This document shows, in pieces, positions 1 through 6,055 of a stretch of DNA of 6,311 bases; within the stretch, counting starts at the first letter, position 1; each line of letters starts with the position of its first letter. This stretch comes from RGIG8767 sp045531685 (GTDB lineage: Bacteria; Bacillota; Clostridia; Lachnospirales; Lachnospiraceae), in the NCBI GenBank assembly GCA_045531685.1, contig JAZSEL010000102.1:1-6311 (forward strand), read 5' to 3'. The position numbers and the translations under genes were made by a program. The notes under the pieces were generated by a model. The model was not told the origin of the DNA, searched no databases, and worked only from the letters and a program-made list of their open reading frames with translations.

Positions 1-1212
1 CTATTTCAGCGTAATACTGTTATTCAAAACGGACGTACTATATAAAAAGAGAATATCCTGACCGTCAAATTCTACATAATTTCCAATATATTCACTTGGC
101 AGATAGCGGATATCTATCAAAGTTATCTTCTGATAGCTTTCTGCCAGTAACGGAAGCAGACTGCGGCTGAAGGAATCTCCGAAAACTATCAGCTCCTTAG
201 CAGATAAGCTTTCTGTATTTTCAATTTTCACAAGAGAAATGTTTCCTCCTAAGAACATTTCATATGGATCTTTTCCATCTGTTTTACTCAAATCATAAAG
301 TGAAATCTGCTTATTATTTTCATAATCAAATACTGTACATTTATCTAAAGCAGCACTATTGCAATACATGATCTCATCCGGTGCAACAGGCAGCCCCGCC
401 TGCCCATAATATACACCATAAAATGGTTTTTCTACATTCCAAAGTTCAAAATCCCCGTCAAACGGCACTCCCATTCTCTTAGCTAATACTGCTGCCGTGT
501 CTATTATCCCTTCCTGCTTCCAATGGGTATCTGTCTTGTAATAATCCGTCAATGTCAGCGTCTCTTCAATAGCAATCGGTTCCAAAAACGGCGTCTTTTC
601 GTATACCTTTGAAAAGAACACATCATAATCCATAGCTAATATTGTACTATCTACGGATAAAGGCAGCGCATCATTCTTCCTGCTCTGTTCTTCTACAGAA
701 GAATCCTCTTTTTGCGAAGACCTCTCCCCTGCCAGAAAATAATTTTTATCGGGTACAACCGCTATATATGCCTTTGTATCCGTGTTCTGTAAATACTCCG
801 TATATATTTTTTCAAAAACAGAAGCCGCCCGTTTTATGGAGGACTCATCCATTGGATATTCCATTTTGCTAAGATAGCCATCTTTTACATAAATGCCATT
901 CGTATCCTGCTTACACATAACTCCCAAGGAAAAACAAGACTTAAGCGCTCGGAACGCATCACGTAATGGAAACTGGTCAACCACATATTCTTCCGTTTTA
1001 TCTGCAAATTCACCTGTTTTCAAGGCTTCCCAGGTAAGCTTTGGCATCTGTGCAAGCTTACGTCTTTCACTAAGGGAATACTCCTCCCCCGGCTTAAAAA
1101 AGCAAAACAGAGCCAGCAGAACATACAATACTCCGATAATGCATACTAAAGCTTTTGCGTAACCTTCACTTCTTTTTACATTATCATTAAATTTCGTTTC
1201 TTTTTTCATCAT
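1..1212 (-). CDS. DHHW family (AlgJ/AlgX-like SGNH) protein, probable extracellular glycan O-acyltransferase partner of MBOAT
   Basis: Predicted single-pass membrane protein of 403 residues. A short basic cytoplasmic N-terminus is followed by one hydrophobic segment (about residues 20-39); the rest would lie outside the cell. Two motifs mark the AlgJ/AlgX/DHHW family: DTHW at about 228-231, giving the Asp and His, and GDSF at about 345-348, giving the nucleophilic Ser of an SGNH-type triad. In alginate producers these proteins transfer acetyl groups to the exported polymer with an AlgI-type MBOAT; the same role is inferred here from the adjacent MBOAT gene. Start choice: a GTG at 1216-1218 opens the frame two codons earlier but directly abuts the Shine-Dalgarno sequence. 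The ATG at 1210-1212 lies 7 nt from AGGAGG and is preferred. The stop is TAG at 1-3, so the gene is complete and ends exactly at the window edge. The acceptor glycan is unknown. Confidence 0.88.
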   Translation of the reverse strand: MMKKETKFNDNVKRSEGYAKALVCIIGVLYVLLALFCFFKPGEEYSLSERRKLAQMPKLTWEALKTGEFADKTEEYVVDQFPLRDAFRALKSCFSLGVMCKQDTNGIYVKDGYLSKMEYPMDESSIKRAASVFEKIYTEYLQNTDTKAYIAVVPDKNYFLAGERSSQKEDSSVEEQSRKNDALPLSVDSTILAMDYDVFFSKVYEKTPFLEPIAIEETLTLTDYYKTDTHWKQEGIIDTAAVLAKRMGVPFDGDFELWNVEKPFYGVYYGQAGLPVAPDEIMYCNSAALDKCTVFDYENNKQISLYDLSKTDGKDPYEMFLGGNISLVKIENTESLSAKELIVFGDSFSRSLLPLLAESYQKITLIDIRYLPSEYIGNYVEFDGQDILFLYSTSVLNNSITLK

Positions 1213-1218
1213 ATCCAC

Positions 1219-1226
1219 TCCTCCTT
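1219..1226 (-). promoter_or_regulatory. Shine-Dalgarno sequence overlapping the upstream stop codon (translational coupling)
   Basis: On the minus strand AAGGAGGA is read immediately after the first T of the MBOAT stop, so TAAGGAGG carries both the stop codon and the ribosome binding site. AGGAGG lies 7 nt before the ATG at 1212 but only 1 nt before the GTG at 1218, which decides the start in favour of the ATG. The layout predicts that ribosomes finishing the MBOAT gene reinitiate on the DHHW gene. Confidence 0.8.
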
Positions 1227-2631
1227 AAAATCTAAAATAAAGGAACGGATTAAAGGTTCCATCCACAAGATACGCCGTAGACAACAGCAAAAGGACAATA
1301 AGAACCACCGGCTTACATATACAATAAATTCTCTGCTTCTCTATTTTTAATCTGTCTATTCCATACTTAATAAGCGGTACAGTCCCAACGATTCCCACAA
1401 GCAGCGTCACTGCATAGCTTCTAAGATAATAAGCTGTTTCCGCACTAAAAAACGGAATACCTCCCCATCCCGCCATACAGGATATATCTAAAACAGCTTG
1501 TCCCATATCAGCTGCATTAAAAATCACAAAGCTCACTATTACAAGCAGCAACACATAAATATGCTTTAGGACTCTGCTCTTTTGTAAAAGCGGCATCAAC
1601 CAGTTTTTTTCTACAATCAGTAATACTCCGAAATACAATCCCCAGATTACAAAATTCCATGATGCACCATGCCAAAGTCCGGTAAACATCCATACCAGAA
1701 ATATATTTCGATACCATTTCATTTTGGAAACACGATTTCCACCCAGCGGGATATAAACATAATCACGGAACCAGCTTCCAAGTGACATATGCCATCTGCG
1801 CCAGAATTCCGTAATACTTCCTGCTATATACGGATAATTAAAATTCTCCGGAAACGTAAATCCCAAAATCTTTCCAAGCCCGATTGCCATATCACTGTAT
1901 CCTGAAAAATCAAAATAAATATGCAGTGTAAAAGCAATCGCATATATCCAGTAAAATACAACCGACTTATCCGCAGAAGCACGGAAAATGTCACATAATT
2001 CCCCTAATTCATTGGCAAGGAGTATTTTTTTAGCTAACCCAATAATAAAACGCGTAATACCGCTTTCTATCATGCTCCATGTATAGGTTCTCCTATGTAA
2101 TTGCTCTGCTACCGACATATAGCGGACAATCGGACCGGCAATCAGCTGTGGAAACATGGCAACATATGTCGCAAGGGTTACAATATTTTTCTGCGCCGGA
2201 ACCTCTCTTCGATACACATCCACAAGATAACTGATTATTTGAAATGTATAAAAGCTGATTCCAATCGGTAATACAATCTGCAAAAGCGGAATCGACGTCC
2301 CAATAGCTGCATTAATATTAGTAATTAAAAAATCAGTATATTTAAAATACACAAAGCAGCTCAAAAACACAAAAATAGAACCGGCCAAAATTCTTCCCGG
2401 CGTCATAATACGCCAGGAACGCATCATGCTTTTCTCCAAAAGGATACCTGCAAAAAATCCCACCGTTATAGAGAAAAGCATAAGCAGAACATAAACCGGT
2501 TCTCCCCATGCATAAAACAACAGACTTGATATCAGGAGCACAACATTCTTAGCTTTTTTCGGCACTGCAAAATACGCCAGCAATACACATGGCAGAAAAT
2601 AATATAAAAATGGAATACCGGAAAAAACCAT
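1225..2631 (-). CDS. MBOAT family O-acyltransferase (AlgI/PatA-like)
   Basis: Polytopic membrane protein of 468 residues, full length for the AlgI/PatA branch of the membrane-bound O-acyltransferases. These enzymes take an acyl group, usually acetyl, from a cytoplasmic donor and pass it across the membrane for transfer to a surface polymer. Visible family signatures are FPQLIAGPIVRY (160-171), YFDFSGYSDMAIGLG (239-253), the conserved stretch around FWRRWHMSLGSWFRDYVYIP (276-295), and WHGASW (320-325) holding the expected catalytic His321; His281 is the second conserved His. It ends in NPFLYFRF, typical of the branch. About ten hydrophobic segments are spread along the chain. The ATG at 2631 follows AAGGAGAG with about 6 nt spacing. 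It is the middle gene of the operon: the lipoprotein gene ends 51 nt upstream and the DHHW gene starts 12 nt downstream. Family is certain; the acyl group and acceptor are not. Confidence 0.95.
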   Translation of the reverse strand: MVFSGIPFLYYFLPCVLLAYFAVPKKAKNVVLLISSLLFYAWGEPVYVLLMLFSITVGFFAGILLEKSMMRSWRIMTPGRILAGSIFVFLSCFVYFKYTDFLITNINAAIGTSIPLLQIVLPIGISFYTFQIISYLVDVYRREVPAQKNIVTLATYVAMFPQLIAGPIVRYMSVAEQLHRRTYTWSMIESGITRFIIGLAKKILLANELGELCDIFRASADKSVVFYWIYAIAFTLHIYFDFSGYSDMAIGLGKILGFTFPENFNYPYIAGSITEFWRRWHMSLGSWFRDYVYIPLGGNRVSKMKWYRNIFLVWMFTGLWHGASWNFVIWGLYFGVLLIVEKNWLMPLLQKSRVLKHIYVLLLVIVSFVIFNAADMGQAVLDISCMAGWGGIPFFSAETAYYLRSYAVTLLVGIVGTVPLIKYGIDRLKIEKQRIYCICKPVVLIVLLLLSTAYLVDGTFNPFLYFRF

Positions 2632-2682
2632 GCTGCTCTCCTTATCAAATCTCTTATTTATCTATTAGATTACCTATGCAAA

Positions 2683-3279
2683 TTATTCTGTCAGACTCTC
2701 TTCATAAATAATCTCTGTCACATCATACTGTGTCTGAAGATTATTCTTAAATGTCTCAATAATCTCTGCATTACCAAATGCAGAAACCACATATTCTCCA
2801 CCAACGGATGCAATAATCAATGTATCCGGGAATCCGCACATCCACTGTCTGTTCATAATATTATCTTTTAACGAATCCATTACATTCTGCTGATTTGATG
2901 CATCCATCACATGATAAGCACCTGCTGTAAACGTATTTGCATTCATCATATGCATCATGGAAGCTGCATCATCAATCATTGTAGCTGCCGACTGAGGAAG
3001 CCCCAAAACTGCATCCAGATCCTCTACCTTGGCCACATCATATTTGCCCGGTGCATCCATCACAATATTGTCATAATCACCGCCGCCAATCGGGAACTTG
3101 TCCGCATCATCATAGCTGTTCCACACGTTCGTAAGCAGCTCTGTTGCATCTGCAACATCTACCGTTTCCACCGGTGCATTTTCCTCAGTATTGCTCTGTG
3201 AATCATTGCCTGATTTACCGCAGGCAACTGCGCCTATTACCAACATACATACTAATATAACTGCTAATTTTCTTTTCAT
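2683..3279 (-). CDS. small secreted lipoprotein, DUF4358-like
   Basis: A 198-residue predicted lipoprotein. The basic start MKRK and a hydrophobic core lead to AVAC, with the lipidated Cys at residue 20; an Asn/Ser/Glu-rich linker follows (21-40) and then a domain of about 150 residues. I take it to be a DUF4358 protein from its size, its lipobox, the LLTNVWNSY-like start of the domain (49-56), the VLGLP turn (91-95) and its place beside MBOAT/DHHW genes, a common arrangement in Clostridia. This is recognition from memory, not a search. The domain has no known activity; a role as an envelope accessory subunit of the acyltransferase is inference from position. Nine Met fall between residues 101 and 147, including MMHMM at 108-112. 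ATG at 3279 with AAGGAG about 10 nt upstream, slightly long spacing. First gene of the operon; no terminator is seen in the 51 nt before the MBOAT gene. Confidence 0.8.
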   Translation of the reverse strand: MKRKLAVILVCMLVIGAVACGKSGNDSQSNTEENAPVETVDVADATELLTNVWNSYDDADKFPIGGGDYDNIVMDAPGKYDVAKVEDLDAVLGLPQSAATMIDDAASMMHMMNANTFTAGAYHVMDASNQQNVMDSLKDNIMNRQWMCGFPDTLIIASVGGEYVVSAFGNAEIIETFKNNLQTQYDVTEIIYEESLTE

Positions 3280-3319
3280 ACTATTCTCACTCCTTATCTC
3301 TATTCTTTCATAAACTCCC

Positions 3320-3336
3320 TGACATTATTCATGTCA
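3320..3336. promoter_or_regulatory. 17-bp palindrome at the predicted operon start site, possible operator
   Basis: TGACATTATTCATGTCA has perfect 6-bp arms (TGACAT/ATGTCA) around a 5-bp centre. It begins about 5 bp downstream of the predicted -10 box of the leftward operon and covers the expected +1. A dimeric repressor bound here would block initiation. No regulator gene is in the window and I do not recognise the site as that of a named family. Confidence 0.35.
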
Positions 3337-3341
3337 CTTGC

Positions 3342-3370
3342 ATAGTACCATTTATACAATATTGAAGCAA
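3342..3370 (-). promoter_or_regulatory. probable sigma-A-type promoter of the lipoprotein/MBOAT/DHHW operon
   Basis: On the minus strand TTGCTT (3365-3370) is followed after 17 nt by TACTAT (3342-3347), and the bases before it form an extended -10 (TGG then TACTAT). Each box departs from consensus (3/6 and 4/6), offset by ideal spacing and the TG. Transcription would start near 3335, giving a leader of about 55 nt before the ATG at 3279. It is the best match in the divergent intergenic region for this strand. Confidence 0.45.
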
Positions 3371-3427
3371 TTAAATTTCTCTTAATATTCGTTTGTAATT
3401 CAAGTAAATTTTTCCTATTTTCTACAG

Positions 3428-3457
3428 CACCGTACTCATCATTTAATACATATAATA
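3428..3457 (+). promoter_or_regulatory. candidate promoter of the amidase-domain gene
   Basis: TATAAT lies at 3451-3456, 28 nt before the ATG, a good position for a short-leader transcript starting near 3463. No -35 box resembling TTGACA is present at 16-18 nt. The same bases read CATATAATA (3449-3457), which fits CATAnnnTA, with CACC at 3428-3431 seventeen nt upstream; that combination resembles the late mother-cell sigma-K consensus known from Bacillus. Either reading rests on short motifs in AT-rich DNA. Confidence 0.35.
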
Positions 3458-3483
3458 TCATAAAACCCTAAAGAGGTATTTTT

Positions 3484-3966
3484 ATGCGTGAACTTGCTTA
3501 CGACCGCGATGCCGCTATCGCATATGCCCGCAGATGGGCTCTTAGCCGTAATCCTGCATACTATAATTTTGACAATGTGGGGGGAGACTGTACAAATTTT
3601 GCATCCCAATGCATCTATGCCGGTTCCCATACCATGAATTACACTCCTGTCATGGGCTGGTATTACCGCTCCTCCTACGACCGCACCGCCTCCTGGAGCG
3701 GCGTCGAATATCTTTATAACTTCCTTATAAACAACCACTCCATCGGTCCACGTGCTCACGAGGTATCACAAAATGAAGCCAGGCCCGGTGACATCGTCCA
3801 GCTTGGCACCGCTTCCGGCGACTTCTACCATTCCCCGGTTATCACCGCAATAACACCGGAAATTCTGGTTGCGGCACATACCTTTGACGCTTTAGACAGA
3901 CCGCTATCATCGTATGTGTATGATAAAGCAAGATTTATACATATTGACGGGATATGGGTGTGGTAA
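3484..3966 (+). CDS. stand-alone amidase domain protein (Amidase_6 family)
   Basis: A 160-residue protein made almost entirely of one Amidase_6 domain, a papain-like fold related to CHAP and NlpC/P60 that is expected to cleave amide bonds in cell wall peptides. Family landmarks are YDRDAAIAYARRWALSRNP (6-24), GGDCTNFASQC (33-43) with the likely nucleophile Cys36, GWYY (58-61), SWSGVEYL (70-77), PGDIVQL (101-107), FYHSPVI (114-120) with the likely general base His116, AAHTFD (130-135) and RPLSSY (139-144). There is no signal peptide, membrane segment or wall-binding domain, so it would stay in the cytoplasm unless released by lysis or an unusual route. ATG at 3484 follows AAGAGGT by 6 nt, with an in-frame stop five codons upstream. 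The central third (about 3650-3840) is visibly GC-richer than the neighbouring genes. It is divergent from the acyltransferase operon and probably monocistronic. The substrate is unproven. Confidence 0.85.
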   Translation: MRELAYDRDAAIAYARRWALSRNPAYYNFDNVGGDCTNFASQCIYAGSHTMNYTPVMGWYYRSSYDRTASWSGVEYLYNFLINNHSIGPRAHEVSQNEARPGDIVQLGTASGDFYHSPVITAITPEILVAAHTFDALDRPLSSYVYDKARFIHIDGIWVW

Positions 3967-4007
3967 TACAAACAAGCCGCTTATTCATTTATCTTCGCAT
4001 ATACAAA

Positions 4008-4035
4008 GGAGGAATCGGCTAATGCCGATTCCTCC
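4008..4035. terminator. perfect 12-bp GC-rich hairpin downstream of the amidase gene
   Basis: GGAGGAATCGGC (4008-4019) and GCCGATTCCTCC (4024-4035) form a perfect 12-bp stem with a TAAT loop, starting 41 nt after the amidase stop. On the plus strand no T-run follows (CATTCCATAAGG), so it is not a textbook terminator for the amidase gene. On the minus strand TTTGTATAT follows, a weak T-rich tail, so it could stop leftward transcripts coming from the insertion sequence. A 3' RNA-stabilising stem is also possible. Confidence 0.4.
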
Positions 4036-4045
4036 CATTCCATAA

Positions 4046-4130
4046 GGAAATAAGTAATACCCCGCAGAAAAGCAAGCCTTTTAAGACTTGTATTTCTAGC
4101 GGGGTATGCTTATTTCCGTTCTTCGTATTT
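4046..4130 (+). terminator. long imperfect hairpin with T-rich tail, candidate terminator of the amidase gene
   Basis: Outer arms GGAAATAAG (4046-4054) and CTTATTTCC (4109-4117) enclose TACCCCGC (4058-4065) and GCGGGGTA (4099-4106), then AGAAA (4066-4070) with TTTCT (4093-4097), and finally CAAG (4073-4076) with CTTG (4087-4090). The whole makes a 72-nt stem-loop with small internal loops. On the plus strand it is followed by TTCTTCGTATTTATTTT (4119-4135), T-rich but interrupted. It could end amidase transcription, or it may be a small palindromic repeat; one copy alone cannot tell. Confidence 0.4.
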
Positions 4131-4142
4131 ATTTTAGGGCGC

Positions 4143-4162
4143 AAAAAACTAAGGCTGTTTAA
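4143..4162. terminator. left half of an apparently interrupted bidirectional terminator
   Basis: AAAAAA (4143-4148), then GGCTGT (4153-4158), then TTAA (4159-4162). Its complement, ACAGCC followed by CCTTTTT, is found about 1.9 kb away at 6063-6075, just outside the other end of the insertion sequence. Joining the halves with one TTAA gives a 6-bp stem, a 7-nt loop and a T-tract on the outer side of either strand. Alternatively GGCTGT and ACAGCC are the terminal inverted repeats of the element itself. Confidence 0.4.
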
Positions 4163-4182
4163 TTTTTTTGGCGCACTGTCAA

Positions 4183-5985
4183 TTAAGCTGCATTTTCCAC
4201 CTGTTTTCCTTCGAATTTCTGTATCTGATTGTGGATAAAACGGTGATATTTGTTTATATTTCGTCCGATTGCGTATAACATGAATTCTTTGTATACTTTT
4301 TCAGATGAACGGTGGTTGAATCTGCGGAAGTTCTCGTTTTCTTTAATATCACCAAAATGTCCTTCTGTCTGGATGGAGCGGATCTGCCGGTTCAGGATTC
4401 CTTTTTCGCTTTCTATGTTTGCTTGAGATGCTGCCTTTAGTTCTTCCCATTGCTCGTTTATCTTCATGAGCTTATTTTTATCCGCATCTTTTTCGGGATC
4501 ATATTTATAGAGGCAGCGGGCTTTATGTTCGCAACCGCTGCAGTCTTCACAGGCATAGACTTCAAAGGTTTGTGTATAGCCGTCCTGTTTTTTGGTTTCT
4601 GTCTGGATATGCCTTAACTCCCTGCCATCATGACAGACGTAATAATGCTCATCCTCGAACACATGACAGCTCATGTTATAATACTTGCCGATATCTTCCT
4701 TGTATGCACGAGTTTTCCGTTTCTCATGATCCTGCAGTTTGATATAACTTTCGATGTTGTGCTCTTTTAAGAATAAAAGATTCTTTTCACTACAGTAACC
4801 ACTGTCTGCGGTCACTTCTTTTAAGTTCTCTCCAAATGCGTTGAAGTGTTTTTGAATCACCGGAATCAAAGTATTATAATCGGTTCGGTCATTACTGATA
4901 TAGCCATGGATGATGAAGTAGTTCTCTACTGCAATCTGAACGTTGTATGCCGGTTTTAACTGTCCATTAAGCATATGGTCTTCTTTCATTCGCATAAAGG
5001 TTGCTTCCAGATCTGTTTTTGAATAACTGTTTCGGTCTTTTCCCATGATTTCAAAGCATTCCTTGTATTTCATAAGACGGTTCCCGCAGGTTTCCAGGTC
5101 TTCATAAAGCTGCTGGATTTCAGGCTTTTTCTGCCGCTTTCCATAAACGAAGGATATCTCTTCACCTTCCGCTATTTTGACCAGGTTCATCTGCAGTTTT
5201 AACAGTTCCAAAGGAGAACAGTTATCTATCTCAATGATTGTATTGTTAGAAATCTTTTTGTGTTTGGTCAGTTTTCGTTTCCGGTTCTTTTCAATTACAT
5301 CACGTACTTTATCCATTCCTTCGATAATGAACATCTGCACATTTCCCAGGTCATATTTATGACCGTATCCATTTTCATTAAGAAGTTCGTTGTATCTTTG
5401 ATAAAGCGCATCAATAGTATCAAGAAGACCTGCCAGATGATAGTTCAGGGTGCCGCGCCAGACAAATGTATAGCGGTTTGCATTGGCTTCAATCTTAGTT
5501 CCGTCGATGTAAAGAGCTTCCAACGTGACCAGACCTTCTTTTTTTAATCTGCGCAGGAACTGATAATTCAGATCATCCAGAATCTCACTGGTAAGTTTAT
5601 TGTTTATGAAATCATAGAAAGCATCCCGCTTAGGTTTTTCCCCCTGCGTAAGCCAGATAAAAGCAAGATCTCTTTCACATAATTCTACAATCCGGTCAAC
5701 TTCTTTTACTCCGCGCATACCTGCATAGGTAAGCACTGCGTACTTCATGATTGGGTTGAACCCGTTTCTTCCCTTGTTTGAATACTGTGCCAAAAGACCA
5801 GTAAAATCCATCTCCTCCATTACTTTTTTCAGGGTATAGACAGGATCGTCATCGGGTAAACTCAATTCGAAGAATTTAAAGTTGATTTTCTGTTGTCCTA
5901 ATTCGAAAAATTCGTTATAATATTTATTGTTGAGCATAGTTACATTATAACATGTAACGGAGAGAAGATGGTTGTCGTTAGCCAT
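4183..5985 (-). CDS. IS1182-family DDE transposase
   Basis: A 600-residue transposase that would cut and join the ends of its own element. The N-terminal part (about 27-140) carries LPDDDPVYTLKKVMEE and a region like the InsH/DUF772 domain (NPIMKYAVLTYAGMRGV, 77-93). The RNase H-like core follows: first Asp in YIDGTKIEANANRYTF (D161 within 159-174), a long insertion at about 180-320 rich in Lys, Glu and Leu, the TDLEATFMRMKEDH block (324-337), second Asp in VTADSGYCSEKN (D394), and Glu in QTEGHFGDIKENENFRRF (E541). A Cys cluster, C479-x2-C482-x2-C485-x5-C491, may bind zinc. All three catalytic acids are present. Start: ATG 5985 is the first in frame (a TAA lies five codons upstream) but has only a weak purine-rich site. 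The ATG at 5937 (residue 17, MLNNKYYNEFFELG) sits where I expect the family to start. The true start is therefore uncertain by 16 codons. Confidence 0.93.
   Translation of the reverse strand: MANDNHLLSVTCYNVTMLNNKYYNEFFELGQQKINFKFFELSLPDDDPVYTLKKVMEEMDFTGLLAQYSNKGRNGFNPIMKYAVLTYAGMRGVKEVDRIVELCERDLAFIWLTQGEKPKRDAFYDFINNKLTSEILDDLNYQFLRRLKKEGLVTLEALYIDGTKIEANANRYTFVWRGTLNYHLAGLLDTIDALYQRYNELLNENGYGHKYDLGNVQMFIIEGMDKVRDVIEKNRKRKLTKHKKISNNTIIEIDNCSPLELLKLQMNLVKIAEGEEISFVYGKRQKKPEIQQLYEDLETCGNRLMKYKECFEIMGKDRNSYSKTDLEATFMRMKEDHMLNGQLKPAYNVQIAVENYFIIHGYISNDRTDYNTLIPVIQKHFNAFGENLKEVTADSGYCSEKNLLFLKEHNIESYIKLQDHEKRKTRAYKEDIGKYYNMSCHVFEDEHYYVCHDGRELRHIQTETKKQDGYTQTFEVYACEDCSGCEHKARCLYKYDPEKDADKNKLMKINEQWEELKAASQANIESEKGILNRQIRSIQTEGHFGDIKENENFRRFNHRSSEKVYKEFMLYAIGRNINKYHRFIHNQIQKFEGKQVENAA
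5939..5958. repeat. 7-bp inverted repeat around the candidate transposase -10 box
   Basis: GTTACAT (5939-5945) and ATGTAAC (5952-5958) form perfect arms separated by TATAAC. The repeat is centred on the extended -10 element, so it could be a protein binding site, or a hairpin if transcribed from further upstream. Confidence 0.4.
5944..5952 (-). promoter_or_regulatory. extended -10 promoter element inside the annotated 5' end of the transposase gene
   Basis: The minus strand reads TGTTATAAT, a perfect extended -10 (TGnTATAAT). No TTGACA-like box is found at 16-18 nt upstream, but extended -10 promoters can do without one. Exactly 6 nt separate the last T of TATAAT from the ATG at 5937, so transcription would begin at or within a base of that ATG. 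Confidence 0.4.
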
Positions 5986-5988
5986 CTT
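5965..5988. repeat. inverted repeat covering the first ATG of the transposase gene
   Basis: AAGATGG (5965-5971) and CCATCTT (5982-5988) pair perfectly across a 10-nt loop. In a leftward transcript the ATG at 5985 lies within the stem, which would hide it. On the plus strand the stem is followed by TTTTTTCTCTTTT partly overlapping the arm, resembling a weak terminator for rightward transcripts leaving the element. Confidence 0.45.
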
Positions 5989-6000
5989 TTTTCTCTTTTA

Positions 6001-6055
6001 TAGGCAAAAGTTTAGGGCGAGGAGCACGACTCCTCGCCCTATTTAGAACTGCCTA
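6001..6055. repeat. 55-bp hairpin at the right tip of the insertion sequence
   Basis: A perfect 12-bp core stem, TAGGGCGAGGAG (6013-6024) and CTCCTCGCCCTA (6030-6041), has a CACGA loop. Outer arms TAGGCA (6001-6006) and TGCCTA (6050-6055) extend it after small internal loops. The outer arm ends exactly where the flanking TTAA begins. Lying upstream of the transposase, it could stop or fold incoming transcripts, or be recognised by the transposase. Confidence 0.6.

Larger units (their letters stand above)
4163..6055 (-). mobile_element. IS1182-family insertion sequence, apparently complete
   Basis: A full-length transposase gene fills almost all of this stretch, and the roughly 1.89-kb size fits the IS1182 family. 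The ends are not certain. The chosen model has the element between two TTAA copies (4159-4162 and 6056-6059). Its tips, read inward, are TTGGCGCACTGTCAATTA (4168-4185, preceded by five extra T) and TAGGCAGTTCTAAATA (minus strand from 6055), which are similar only with gaps. An alternative sets the ends at GGCTGT (4153) and ACAGCC (6068), giving 1916 bp. The transposase stop codon (4183-4185) lies inside the left tip. A strong hairpin occupies the right tip (6001-6055). No internal deletion or frameshift is visible, so the element may be active. Confidence 0.75.

Noticed and set aside
893..1162. Plus-strand open frame opposite the DHHW gene
   Set aside because: It overlaps a well-supported gene, has no family resemblance and no ribosome binding site.
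3439..3759. Open frame of about 106 codons antisense to the amidase gene
   Set aside because: It is a shadow of the Amidase_6 frame: no domain is recognisable, there is no ribosome site, and the plus-strand product is clearly a real family member.
4022..4045. Seven-codon reading frame (MPIPPIP) behind a consensus AAAGGAGG
   Set aside because: The ribosome site and most of the frame are simply the two arms of the perfect 12-bp hairpin; the peptide is too short to support without conservation data.
4139..4174. Inverted repeat GCGC-AAAAAA ... TTTTTT-G-GCGC as an element-derived terminator of the transposase gene
   Set aside because: It crosses the proposed left boundary of the element, and most of the pairing is A/T-run; it may be incidental.
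4133..6019. Direct repeat TTTAGGGCG at 4133-4141 and 6011-6019 as a target-site duplication
   Set aside because: The right copy lies inside the hairpin at the element tip, and cutting there leaves no matching inverted ends, so the 9-bp match is probably chance.
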